Positions 21,029 to 32,149 of a DNA stretch of 55,500 bases are shown piece by piece. The stretch is from Adiantum capillus-veneris (Eukaryota; Streptophyta; Polypodiopsida; Polypodiales; Pteridaceae). The DNA lies in contig CM043958.1 in assembly GCA_014529385.2 (NCBI GenBank), positions 148,460,385-148,515,884 of the forward strand. Direction: 5' to 3'. The stretch's first letter is position 1, and each line of letters starts with the position of its first letter. The notes below the pieces were generated by a model that saw nothing but the letters and a program-made list of their open reading frames with translations, made no database searches and was not told where the DNA came from. The position numbers and the translations under genes were made by a program.

Positions 21029-23094
21029 TGAGAAGGTGCTGCCGGCAGACATAGTCTTTGGAAGAGGAGCTAGGAGGTAAGGTGCTGCCCGTTTCTCGTC
21101 TCAAGGAGGCCCTTGAATCAAAATTTCGAGAGGAATTCAACCGTAACCCCGGAAATTTTTTATTTAATTCATGCTTGTTATAATTCCCTCTCTAATATTC
21201 TCTTAATTCCGCATCTAGTATGCATAATCATAGTCAAAATATTCTTTAGATACTCTCTAATTCTCCGTATCCATGATCTATTGCATAAATCTTAATCTAA
21301 TTAGTAATCATACAAGCAATTAGTCACTCTTAATCATAGTTTAATGCATGTTTAAGGAATCATCCACTAGTCACCGTTGTGATTTAAAAAAATCAAGTCA
21401 GCTTTGACGTAGGAATGGTCCATTGCATTCTATTACTCCATAATGTGCAAATAATTAAATTAGAATCAATTGCTCATGGATTAGGATTTAATTAGGGGAA
21501 ATTAATCCATCATTAATCATTAGGAAGGAAGAAATCCTCTCATCTATGCATACAGTAAATCTACAATTCTCTACTTGCATTAAGAAGTGATTAAGCACGT
21601 CTATTTCATCTCTAGTAGAATTGATTAAGTAAAAATATGAATTTCATAATTATCTAGGCCAAGTAATTAACCTTAGGGCCTATTCCCATAGAACAAGTAT
21701 GGTGCTATCGGGATTCTCTATGTCTTGAAGTAAGTCTAACCTCTCGTACAAGGGGATTTGCTTATTGAAACTAATCCGTCATCATGGTTGTATGTTACTC
21801 TCTAATGTTAGCTCCGTTTTTCCAAGTTGTCAATTAAGTAGTGAGTATAAAACGGCCCCGGTAAAGAGAACTCGTTTCGGTGGTTCCCACGACAGCGAGG
21901 CGGGGACAAGCAACACTAATGGAAAGGGAGAAGCTCCCATGGTCAACCAAGTACCGGCCATCTCACAGAGCAATGACGAGGAAATTGTGGAGGTAGGTCA
22001 AGTTTTAATTCAAGTTTGTTAAAGGAACATTGCATTCGATAAGGTAGGATGAGAAACACATTTCCCAACATGTTGGAAATCAACAGAAACCACGGCATTT
22101 AAATCAACAGAAACCACGGCATTTAAATTAATTGTATTTTATATTCAAGTAGGAAAGAATTCTTTCGGAATATATTGTCTGAAGTAGGAAAGATTCGTTG
22201 CTAGGGAAAATTTAGCTCACCTAGTTCATTTTCAATTCCAATGTTGATCTAGTCTAAACCCCCTTTTCATCACAGGGGGCAGCTCCCGAAGTTATTCGCA
22301 GGAGCTAGAGTTCCTAGTTAAGGGCTCTTGAATCCACGACTGCTGGTTAAGCGGTGGATAACCACGACTCCTGGTTAAGTGGTGGAAGTCCACGACTGCT
22401 GGTTAAGCAGTGGACAACCTAGTTGTATGGGCAACTAGGAAACAAGGGGTGGAGTAAACACTCGCTGGGGGATTTCGTGCCTCCATAGCATTGGAACTTT
22501 AAATGAATGAGTTTTTGAGTGAATTTATACTAGAATTACTGTCTTGGTGCCGCTTTGCAAGACTGGTTGAATCGTTGTACTAAAGAACTTGTGAATCAAA
22601 AAAATAAACAAAGAACTTATATGTTGAACAACCATTGTGGTAGTAAAACTAGGTAACAAAGGAAGTGTGAGTATGGGGTGGAAAGTGGGGGCTTGGCTCG
22701 GGTTGCCAATGCCTATGAGAAAGGTGGTCCCGATTGGTCGGGAACTCTCCATCCCCATAGTGTTATAAATCGACACTAGTACTACTCATTGCCCCAAGAG
22801 CGACGAAGCCTCAAGTGTACGTGCCCTTGAAACATAGGAAAAAAGGCACTCGGGATTTCTCTCCTCTTGAAAGGTGGGTCTTAGGATCGCTAGATAAGTT
22901 AATCACGCTTCCCCTGCGGGGTGGAACTAGTTCTCGATGCTAGTAGGCTCGAACTCAACTCACTTTGTGATGAGAGATCGTCACAAACCGCTAGATGAAC
23001 CATAAACCACTTTGTTTGTTTCCGCTGTAGATCTAGTGGCCACCAGGTTTACCATCAGATCCGTTGTTTGAGACGACGGGGTGGGGACCTCACA

Positions 23095-23960
23095 AAAATA
23101 TTTGAATGGGTTGTTCAGTAATGTACTAAATTGGTATGCTATGTTCCTAGCCTGTAGATCCTTTGTAAGAGGGTTGAAGATGGTGGAATCCATCTCGAAG
23201 AACCCTATCATGAAGGCTTCCTTAAAAGTTTGCATGTAATGATATGGGAGGAACATTATCTTGGAATACATATGCATGATAATATTCCTTAAGCGGGATT
23301 TGGTTTCTAGATTCTTGTTGATGCCCTCTTTGCCTTCTAGGAACACCTCCCCTGAAGGGAGTTAAGCCTTGCCAATATCTTCAAAGGTTCAATGCATGTG
23401 AGTATCATTTTTGAAATTATCATAGCATCTGGTAGGTGAGATATGGCACATCTCTCCTCATAGTTATCACTCCCTTTAGTGTGTGGACCATATATGCCTG
23501 TGTTGGTCTGTTGTTCACAAGCATAGCAATGACTTGATAGTTCAAAATCGAAGGGTGCCTACTCCTCCATGTGTAGTATGTATCCCACAATCACCATCTT
23601 GGGATTGGGCATTATGTAGGGTTGCTCCTCATGTGTTGGGGAAAATTTTGAGCTTGGGGCCTTTTTTGAAACCAGTTATTCCTCCATAATGGCTGGCTCT
23701 CCAAGATGAGGAATACTTGCTCAGGAGAGTGACTAGATCATCTTCATAGTTTCCTTTGGCATTTGCCTCCAATGTTGGTAGTAGCTTCCTTTTTCATAGA
23801 AATGCTTCTTGATTCATTAGTGGGAGGGCCACCATTTCATGTATAAAGTTCTTGACATTCTTGTCAGGCTTGTTCATGAGAAGGGCTATGGACTTGAGCA
23901 CCTTGAGTTCATATTTCATGTATTCTTTATGGGAGTAGAACAATTTTCTATTTTGATATT
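23095..23960 (-). pseudogene. Unidentified minus-strand gene, decayed
   Basis: Long protein-like stretches in changing frames on the minus strand: EYMKYELKVLKSIALLMNKP and KNFIHEMVALPLMNQEAFL (about 23930-23810), then LLPTLEANAKGNYEDDLVTL and SSSWRASHYGGITGFKKGPK (23790-23660), LNYQVIAMLVNNRPTQAYM (about 23540), and LPSGEVFLEGKEGIN to LLNNPFKYF (23360-23095). It continues at 14234-14143 beyond the gag-only element. About six stops or shifts separate the blocks. I do not recognise the family. It ends on its upstream side at the outer edge of the large inverted repeat. Confidence 0.5.
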
Positions 23961-25010
23961 CCCACCCTTTCTATCAGGGTTTTTTGTGGCATGAAATCTC
24001 ATTCAGCTAGAGATTAAAGCTTGACAACCACATCACTTAAGGTCTTATGGTTTTACGGCTACTTAACCTAAATGTTAAACATGGTCATATCTCATTTGGC
24101 TAGAGGATAAATAGCTAGATATCTCATTCGTCTAGAGAAGAAATGGCTTGTTGTTGTTTCTACGAGGGAATAAAGAGTGGAAAACTTGAAAAAATGATTA
24201 CTATTAACTATGACTTACTGTTCTTTTTTTATCCCAAATGCTTCTTATATTATGCAGTTTAAATGATGCAATTATTACTATTACTATTCTTGCTACAATT
24301 GTATTGAATCATGGCCCATTTATCCTCCGGCACTTTCATAGCTATTTCATTTCATTCGTCGCTTTTTCATAGCTAATTCTTGCATCTTACTAAGACATTT
24401 CACTCTAACTATACGCTCTAATCTAAGTGTTTTTAAAGCTTATAATTGTTTAAAAGTACATAAAATTAAGAACTATTATTGTTTACTAACGGTTTTATAC
24501 GGATTCAATTTTGCATTAAAACATATGATATTCAATACGATCATAAAATCCCTGTTCAACAAACAATATGGTAGGATTGAGGAGCATACATTCAAGATTC
24601 TAAAGAGCCACTGTCAAGGGCAAGAAAAGGGATTTTGGGGGGAAACCCCAAGCGATCAAGCCAATACAAGTAAACCAACTAAAGTTATCAACACACTCAA
24701 CATTATAAAGTAGAGATATAAAATCAGTGGTTCGTGTGGTAATATATGGTTCTAAAATGAACTTTCTTCTTTATTTTTATCTAGGCTTGGCAAGTCATTC
24801 TTTCCATTCTGAAGCTCTATAGGTTTCTTTTTCATACTTTCACTAAAGTCTTAGGAGTTAGTGTGCATTCTTTTGTTAAGTGTCCTTGGTATTCTTTTTT
24901 AGGCAAGTGTTTGCTTTCTTTTAACTCACTACTTTGAAGCCTAAGCTCTATAGTTTGAAGACTTTCAACTCATAGTTGTTTTATTTGGATTTGTTTGGAG
25001 GTTAGGGTGA

Positions 25011-25230
25011 CAGGGAGTTTATGGCAAAGATGGAAACACTGGATCAAGGCACACTAACCTCGTTCTTTCCCTTATTGGGCAACCGTAATGAGAGGCAGCT
25101 AATGAGAGATTTCTCATTATGAATACATGGAGGATGGAAGCTTGGATTATTGGCTTCACTCTATGGAAATAACATAAAGCAGAATAGTCACAATGAGCAG
25201 CCTATACCTTCCTCTGATGGATCTTACTTC
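25011..25230 (+). pseudogene. LRR receptor kinase fragment, kinase N-lobe exon (left arm)
   Basis: After acceptor GTGACAG the frame reads REFMAKMETLDQGTL, the start of kinase subdomain III/IV in LRR receptor kinases ('REF-x-AEM-x-TLG'). It then runs through PLLG to a one-base deletion before YEYMEDGSLDYWLH in the hinge. The Asp-Phe-Gly and catalytic loop are absent. The matching exon in the right arm keeps RFLIYEYMEDGSLDHWLH without the deletion. Confidence 0.7.
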
Positions 25231-25639
25231 AGTAAAGTCAAAACCTATCTGCTTTTGACAGAACTAAGCCCAAGGGTTTGCTATTCTTACGAAAGTGTTT
25301 CCCGACATTTTCTATCAAAATCTTTAAACAAAAAATGTGGAATGACAAGCTATCCATAGAGGTAGATGATGTAATACGTCATAATGTCTGCATAGAAATG
25401 CATACAGTTACACCTCTACTTTGGAAGTTTGGAATTTGGCTTAGATTTGAGAGGTAAACTTCCCTCATGTAAGCACTAAATCCAATCCATACTATGTGAA
25501 TGCATTTCTACTAAGGTATTTGACCTTTAAGCTACTAGAATTGTCATGCACCTACTCTTCTATATACATGCCACCGGTTCTCCGTCAAGCATTTTGAAGT
25601 GGTTTTCTTGAATCCATCATTTCTCGCACCCTACCTTGT

Positions 25640-25996
25640 ACTACATGCCTCTTCATCCATACAACTAAATCCACTCCCTCTTCCCCCTCATATCACCTAT
25701 TAGAACTATCATTATTGGTTGCTCTTATTGACCATGTAGCCTACCCTTCAATCACCAACTTCAAGAACACCACCCCAAAGGTGAAGACATTGGTTGGTCT
25801 TGTACAGTGGAAGGTCTAGCAGTACTCTGGTGGTACATACCCAAGTGTCCCCACAAATGCACTCATAGTAAGATGTGTGTCATGTGTACTTCTAACTACA
25901 CCATCTTGAAGTTGGAAATGCCTCTAGCACCTCATTAAAAAGCACCTTTTCTATCTTGAGGTCTTGATGTAAGATGTTCAAATGGCCAAGGATTTC
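25640..25996 (-). pseudogene. LRR receptor kinase fragment, kinase C-lobe (left arm, opposite strand)
   Basis: The minus strand reads NILHQDLKIEKVLFNEVLEA (catalytic-loop region, His-Arg-Asp changed to His-Gln-Asp). It then reads HDTH and FVGTLGYVPPEYC-like residues (activation segment to the APE region) and TNVFTFGVVFLKLVIEG (subdomain IX). It faces the N-lobe exon tail to tail, so the gene was inverted internally before the whole block was duplicated. Several stops are present. Confidence 0.7.
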
Positions 25997-25999
25997 ATT

Positions 26000-27200
26000 G
26001 ACGTGATCATGGTCGTGTGATTACATTAATAACACCAGTAATTACACAAGAAAAAGACATGATCACGTTAATTGCTAATGTGTCCTAATGATGACCTACA
26101 AAAACCAATAGAGCCAGTTAGCCCACTGGGTATAAGCATATTCCCTCAGGGCCCGTCGGGTTTTCTATTTCCCTGATGGGCCCACCAGGAAAAGACATTG
26201 CCTGGCAGGCCCTCCAAGAAAATGAAAAAACCTGGCGGGTGTAATTATATATAGTAAAACCCATGCTTACCATGGTGCTTTGACTAGGAAAATCCTTGGG
26301 GAGAGTATCCAAGCGTCGGGTATAGTCATCTCCTTGTGAATTGACCTAAGTTTACAAAGTCACAAGTCATTTTTTGGGCCAAATGTGATTCTTAATTCAG
26401 TAACCACTTCTGAAAATATTTAAATCCTTCACCGAACATAAAGGTACAAAACCAAAACAATTGACAATCTGGAGAGTCATGCTCATTGGTGACAAAGCCA
26501 TTGGTCCATATGAGGGTTGAAGTTGGTTTTAGAAGATGAGCATATGTAAATGACGAGTCAATAGTCAAGGGTCAAATGCCATGTACTAGTGTATTGGGTA
26601 TATAAATATCCTAAAGTCTTGCATTTTTCACCATCATAATTTGATTTGATATACATTTTCACTGCACAATACGAGCTATAATCCTTAATTGGGTGAAAAT
26701 AGCTTTCATATATTGAATCGGATGCATAAGGGGGCTACAATCCTTGTCTGGGTACAAGTAGTCCTCAATTGTGTGATTGTATTGAATATTTCTTTGCGTT
26801 GTTTCATGCATTGGTTTATATAGGGAGTTCATTATGTATTATGAAAGATTGTTAGTTTGTGACATGACCAATCATATAGATATTATTTCTTTCGTGTGTG
26901 TTTTGCAAATTATTGATGGCGTTTTAGTGTAGAAGTTGATTATTATATGTAGCATTTGAAAATAGATGTGTCTGATTGTTTGCAAATTGAAGAGGATGTA
27001 AAAATCATCATCATAATAATAATTGCATTGAGAAACTCATAGCATTGTTGTATTTATAAGGCGGTGTAGAGAGACATATGTGATCAATATGTGGATTGAC
27101 TAGAGTGCATTGAAAATCTCATATTCCAAAGATTTTATTACTTTCTTAGTGATTGGTTTTCTAATATACATTGAAAAGAGGAAAGGTGTTTTAAAAACTC
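26000..27200. other. No gene seen; AT-rich spacer
   Basis: A GC-richer patch at 26120-26250 has imperfect copies of CCTGGCGGG / CCCACCAGG. The rest is AT-rich and lacks recognisable motifs. Confidence 0.5.
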
Positions 27201-27231
27201 AACATCTAGCTCTTATGCCTTCAGTTTTAAA

Positions 27232-27835
27232 TTGAAAACAATGGAGAAAAATGTTGGCACAAGTGGTACGGAGAAAACAAAGAATAAAAAAGGCCCTAGC
27301 AAAGAGTGGGATTATGCTCACAATATATGCGGTGGATATATGGAGTGGCAATATAAATTTTGCTTCACAAAAAAATCAGGCGGTGCACCACGTATTAGGG
27401 ACCATTTTTTGGGTAGCATTAAAAACAATTGTAAGAAATGTGAACATCCTCAAGCACCTACAATTGCAAAGCGTTTGACAGAAGAGCTTGCCAAAAAGGG
27501 TGGCAAGAGACAACGGATACATAGCTCTAGTTATGTATGCAAGTGAAGAGTAGTGACATCCAAATATTAACTCTATTGATAATGTGGTGACACCAACTAA
27601 CCTTGCAAAACAACTTACGCAGGGAGAGAAAATGTCAAGTAGGGTTCCTTTTAAGCATAGAAATGAAGGTGGCCTTGGGAAAATGCATCAAAAATCATTG
27701 CATCAAAGCTTTTGGATGCAGTCTCTAGAAGAAGCACAAACTACACTTGCCAAAACACAAACGCTCCATGGGCGAATGACAAGCGGCACATCATGTCCCC
27801 CAAGGTGCTCCCATTGTAGTATGAAAAGATTGTGA
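27232..27835 (+). pseudogene. hAT-type transposase fragment with BED zinc finger
   Basis: The frame from 27232 reads GPSKEWDYAHNICGGYMEWQ, FCFTKKSGGAPRIRDHFLGS and CKKCEHPQAPTIAK. The spacing Cys ... Cys ... His ... Cys, with the SGG-x-x-R-x-x-x-H segment, is that of BED fingers at the N-terminus of plant hAT transposases. After the stop at 27546, further frames carry SLHQSFW and EAQTTLAKTQ, which may be the next part of the protein. The catalytic core and terminal inverted repeats were not found. At its right end it abuts the opposing kinase-like fragment. Confidence 0.65.
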
Positions 27836-28650
27836 TCCAAGGAGCCTCTGTGGTAAATCCAATGCATCTTAAAATGGAGGGATGAAGTGTTTGCATTCCT
27901 TGCTCTGTCTGAAAGCTATCAAACTTTGCCTCCCTCCCTCCCTTGTAGCATTTTCCTACATATGTAATGTGCTTTGGAAAGAAAGAGATGCCTTTAATGG
28001 TGTATAATGTGCACACACAAAAAGAGCCTGCTCCAACCCTTGTACCTTCCACTAGGGCCTCATGGGGAATGCCGATCAAATGAGGGCACTTGGTATTCAA
28101 TGTCGTGCGCATGATTGTGCCAGTGCTGTTGGCATCTGATCGGCCACCCACAGCCACGTGCGCATCTTGGGCCATCTTCAATCTCTTGGATGAGGAATCT
28201 TGGTCCTAAGCTTTCAACCACTTCATCTTTAACCTTCTATTCCTCCTACAATTTATGCCAAAGCTCTAATTTTGTCATATTGCAGGTGGGAGGGATATCT
28301 TCCTTTAAGTCTTTGCAAAAGACTTTCATATTTCCCAACACTATCCTAACCTTGTGGTGGAGGGGAAATTCTTGAATCCCTGTTGGAATCATCAACTCAT
28401 ATTGGCCTTCACCTTGTAACCTACACTCTGCATTCTCCCATATAGCACTAGTGAGGTCTTTAATGAAGACATCACTTTCACTAATCCGCTGTATGTGACC
28501 ATTTTCACATGATGATGTTGCCAAAATACATTCTTTTCGAATGGCACAGATAATAATTTTCTTTTGATCTGGCATCATTTTTGCACTGGACAATAAAAAA
28601 CAACATATCAAATACAATTTAACTGGTTCACAGTGCATTGACACTCTCAC
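27750..28650 (-). pseudogene. Protein kinase-like fragment
   Basis: The minus strand encodes an N-terminal part (KKIIICAIRKECILATSSC, IWENAECRLQGEGQYELMIP, HKVRIVLGNMKVFCKDLKED) with stops at 28248-28246 and nearby. In another frame it encodes PHLIGIPHEALVEGTRVGAG, then LHPSILRCIGFTTEAPWITI and FSYYNGSTLGDMM, which looks like kinase subdomains IV-V (His-Pro-x-Ile, then hinge and Gly-Ser-x-Leu-x-Asp). The active-site half is missing. It is a different family from the LRR kinases nearby. The upstream domain is not recognised. Confidence 0.5.
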
Positions 28651-29105
28651 ACTAGTTCAAACAACCACAACCATGACTTAAAGACTTTAAAAAATATGCA
28701 CGGTTGTATTGATACACATTGGAAACAATTTTCACTTTAAAATGCAATGTTTACCCGTGTAAAATGCAAAACAAACAAGAAGCTTTTAAGAACTTCATCC
28801 ATATCAAATAATACAGGTCAAAAACCTAAAACATTTTAGCATATTGTGAATGCTACTTATATTTTGCACATTGCACTCTCACAGTAGGTCAAACAAACAA
28901 TACCCTGACTTAAAGACTTCAAAAAATTATGCAAGATTATATTTATTTAGGTTGATAATCATTTTGACAGTAAAATGCTATGTTTACTTGTGTAAAATGC
29001 AATTAAAAAAAGCAACTCCTAATAAAATTGTCCAGATCTACCAAAACATGTTAGAAACCCAAAACAATTCAAAATATTCCGATAGAACATAAGACATGAG
29101 TTTAT
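28625..29105 (+). repeat. Two diverged 232-bp tandem units
   Basis: GACTTAAAGACTT recurs at 28675 and 28907, each followed by AAAAATTATGCA-like sequence, then TAAAATGCAATGTTTAC and TGTGTAAAATGCAA variants. Otherwise non-coding. Confidence 0.7.
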
Positions 29106-30289
29106 ATTTTGCACGTTATCACGATTCACTTCAAAAAAAAAGCCTCCGAGTTTGACTCAGAGACAAAACCAAAACCCATGTCGGACTAGCCACCATCATG
29201 CTCTAAAAATATCAAGCTTGGTATATTTATAGGACTATTCCTCTCTATAGTGATACAATTAATGGTAGGGAATTATCTCCCAGATAGGCAACATTTGCTG
29301 GAATTATCCTTATGATTATACATCCATTGAAGATCTCAAACGTATCTACTTTTGGAATGGGGAAGATTCGGCAAAACCTTAAACTAAGGGGAATTGCTAT
29401 CAGCTAAAGTGAACTCCGCCTAGATTCAATTCAATGAAACAATACATTCACCCCTGGAATTCCTACAATGGTGAATACATTTTATATATTGCATTATTTC
29501 CAAGTGAATCTTCTCTTTTGTTCACTGGAGACTAAAACAACATTAGTTATTTCCCCTTGGGAGCTCTGCCTCCCCTTCTTCCCCTCCACCCTAGCATTTT
29601 CCACTAGTTTGTGTCACCTTAAGTGTCCCAATTCCCCCTTTTTGTTTTAATTTACCTCCCATGCCCTTTGTTTGCAGATCAATGGGCATGCTAACAACAT
29701 AGTGAAAAACGTCTTGAATATGCACCAGGCGAGACAGAAAGACTTGATCTTGATTTTCTGTTGGTCGGATGCTATCCCCTCTGAAAGGGAGAGCACCACT
29801 ATAGGATATCCCCATCAACATCTGCAGTGCAATGATCCAATTGTGTCTACTGGTTCTCAATATGAATCTCATCAACAACACCATCCCTCCCTCCTACCCT
29901 TGCCAGCTTGAAATGGTTGTTGCTCTTGTACTAGGTCTTATGTCAAGAATCAATTTTCTATATCTAAACAAAAATTCATTGACGGGCACAATACCACCTA
30001 CACTTGAGAACTCCAGGTATTTGTTGTGGTTTGATCTCAATGGCATTAAGCTAGAACATTGTCGTTAAGGTGATTATGCGACATCAAAATCTTTTTGTGG
30101 TAAACAAAATATTTCATTATACTTTCTTGAGATTGAACGGAGATTTGAACTAAAAGAAACTTTGGACTAAAGGGAATTCTTTATCCTTGGACAAGAGAGA
30201 ACTACCCTAGGCTAGGAATCCACCTCACCTTAAATTGAAGGAAGCTACGCTATTTAGTATCCGATTTGGCTGAAGGAAGCTTGTAAGAA

Positions 30290-30490
30290 ATATTTCCTTT
30301 GGACTGAAGAGAGCTCTTAATGTCTTATCATGTTACTTTGGATTGAATGGAGCTCTTCGTTGATGTCTTATTATGTTAATTTGGACTAAAGGGAGATTTT
30401 AATGTCTTATCATGTTACTTTGGACTAAATGGAGCTCTTTCATTGATATCTTATCATGTTAATTTGGATGGAAGGGAGATGCTCTCTTAT
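30290..30490 (+). repeat. Degenerate tandem repeat in a pseudogene intron
   Basis: Four to five units resemble TTTGGACTAAAGGGAGCTCT and ATGTCTTATCATGTTA, with variable length of about 45-60 bp. Confidence 0.7.
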
Positions 30491-31582
30491 CTCCTGTTAG
30501 ACTAAAAGAAACACTAATCTTTATCCCATACCAGAGGAAGTATCTTGCCTTGCCTGTGTGGTCCTTCTCTCAAGAATTTCCTTCTTACAAATAAGGAATT
30601 TTATGGGGCAGTGCCCTGGGATGGTTTAACCTTGTCACATTAGATATCATAATTTTGTGAACTTCAAAGTCATTGCCCGTCTTTCTTGACATGAAGAAGT
30701 AGTGGGACAATCTCATTTCATTGAGGGAGAAGACCGACATCTCCTCAGCGACAAGCCAAATGTGGTTGCTAGTTCTTACCCCAGGGGAGGTCACCTAATA
30801 AAAATGTAACCTATCACGTGAGTTCAGCAGAAGGGTATTTAAAGTTCTTGAAACTTATAGGAATAGGGCATCATTTTTTCAAATTTGAAAAAAAACTTAC
30901 AGATTTTAGAAGAAAAGGGTACATTATATTCCTAGCAAAATTCACAGGTAAGTGGTTTTACAAGCATGTCTTGAACACACGTGATATGGTAGTTTTACAC
31001 ATAGTGAACCCCTTGAGTTCTTACCTTTTCAATGGCACAACACAATTCTACCCACCTTGGCAAACTGCAACACTTAGAGTAGCTTTCTCTCCTCATAAGA
31101 AACCTCTTTACATCATAGGAAGCATTCCTTCAATTGTCTCATGCTATCAAATCAATTACTTGCATCTGGGCCCTTGTCTAGCACCATCCCACCCACCCTC
31201 CCAAACTGTAGCAACCTAGAGTGGCTAACTATTTCAAGCAATTGTCTCACAAGTTACATTCCATAAAAGTTGGAGCTTATGCCGAGAATCAATTTTCTAC
31301 ACCTTGGCAACCATTTTTTATCAGGCACAACTCCACCCACACTTGGAAACAACATGTATCTGGTGTGGTTGGATCTTAGCAATAATGAGCTAGAGGAATC
31401 ATCCCCTACGAGCTGACCGAGCAAGTAGGGAGGTGATAAAAGGAACACTCAAACAGTTTGAGACTTGGGTATTTTAAGTGTCTATATGGAGATCTATGTA
31501 CAGAGTATGGCTTGGGTTCAATGTTTACCATCATGAGAAGAGTTCACCCCTTAAGGCTAAGAAAAATTCCAAACTTCTAGAG

Positions 31583-31635
31583 ATGCAACCTTAGCATTTC
31601 TATGCAGACATTGCATAGAAATGCTAAGGTTGCAT
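31583..31635. repeat. Perfect hairpin, 24-bp arms
   Basis: 31583-31606 and 31612-31635 are exact reverse complements with a 5-base loop (GACAT). The surrounding 31480-31670 is a diverged extra copy of the segment at about 34410-34540, where the hairpin is absent. The inverted 24 bp therefore arose here. Confidence 0.9.
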
Positions 31636-31808
31636 TTCTATAAAGACATTGCACCATACTACATCCCTTTGAACCCTCCAGGATCTAGTGAATCTAGCCT
31701 AACATTCTTTGACATTGGCCAAAACAAGCTTACAATCACTATCTCATTCAGCCTAGGCAACCTAATCCAATGTTGCATTCTCCACCTGGACCATAACCAC
31801 CTTTAATA

Positions 31809-32085
31809 CCCTATCCCCTCTAGGCTATCAAAGCTGGGGATCATAAATCAATTTAATTTATCAAACAACAACCTATCCGACTACATTCCCAACTCTGGCA
31901 AGCACCATACCTTTCCACCTTCTAGCTTTTCCAACAACCCTTATCTACCCTATCCCCTCTGGGCTATCAAAGCTGGGGATCATAAATCAATTTAATTTAT
32001 CAAACAACAACCTATCCGACTACATTCCCAACTCTGGCAAGCACCCTACCTTTCCACCTTCTAGCTTTTCCAACAACCCTTATCT
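31809..32085 (+). repeat. 139-bp near-identical tandem duplication of the LRR cap exon
   Basis: CCCTATCCCCTCT begins at 31809 and again at 31948. The two copies differ at only a few bases, and the second runs on into CTGTTTGGCTCC. The length is not a multiple of three, so the duplication itself breaks the frame. It is recent compared with the other damage in this pseudogene. Confidence 0.92.
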
Positions 32086-32149
32086 GTTTGGCTCCATGTT
32101 TGCATCCATCCCTTTCCTTGTAGGTCTATGTTAGTGTTTACAGATTCTA

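Larger units (their letters stand above)
14235..23094 (+). mobile_element. Gag-only LTR retrotransposon with giant LTRs (TR-GAG/LARD type)
   Basis: The LTRs begin TGTAAGGTCTCCGACCCCG and end GGACCTCACA. AAAAT precedes 14235 and follows 23094, a correct 5-bp duplication. The LTRs are 2743 bp and 4138 bp; the second includes a 1.2-kb nested insertion. The internal region is only about 1980 bp and encodes gag with a CCHC knuckle but no protease, RT or integrase, so movement would need enzymes from another element. The LTRs are still very similar by eye, so this is younger than the gypsy element at 3822. It landed in an older minus-strand frame. Confidence 0.9.
18957..23094 (+). repeat. 3' LTR of the gag-only element, with nested insertion
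   Basis: The LTR starts TGTAAGGTCTCC, is cut after CAATC at 19009 by the nested element, and resumes at 20234. Without the insert and one CAATC copy it is about 2909 bp. The excess over the 5' LTR is largely expansion of the GA run (20703-20791) and CA runs (20932-21025). A short direct duplication (GAAACCACGGCATTTAAAT) occurs near 22090-22128. Confidence 0.88.
23915..25996 (+). repeat. Left arm of a large inverted repeat
   Basis: The reverse complement of 32535-36090 (omitting the solo LTR) matches this segment over its whole length, by eye at roughly 85-90 percent. Shared landmarks include AGGGTTTTTTGTGGCA (about 23978 here, 36020 there), GTTTACTAACG, CCAACTAAAGTTATCAACAC, the kinase exon, and CCACTCCCTCTTCCCC. 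Similarity stops abruptly near 25996 and fades near 23915. The arm holds an AT-rich intron, an N-lobe kinase exon (plus) and a C-lobe kinase piece (minus). Confidence 0.85.
29640..32130 (+). pseudogene. LRR receptor kinase pseudogene, extracellular LRR part
   Basis: Recognisable leucine-rich repeats: INFLYLNKNSLTGTIPPTLE (29948), INFLHLGNHFLSGTTPPTLG (31290), MYLVWLDLSNNELE (31350), LTFFDIGQNKLTITISFSLG (31700), and INQFNLSNNNLSDYIPNSG with FPPSSFSNNPYL, the cap before the membrane segment (31850-31950). Stops and shifts separate them. The cap exon is duplicated in tandem (139 bp). A non-coding array lies at 30290-30490 and a repeat fragment at 31480-31670. In life this part would bind a ligand outside the cell. 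By its LRR, cap and kinase layout it resembles EMS1/PSKR-like kinases; that placement is inference. Confidence 0.75.

Noticed and set aside
22525-22776. Minus-strand frame in the 3' LTR of the gag-only element
   Set aside because: Present in changed form in the 5' LTR (16329-16601) and antisense to the LTR; no motif.
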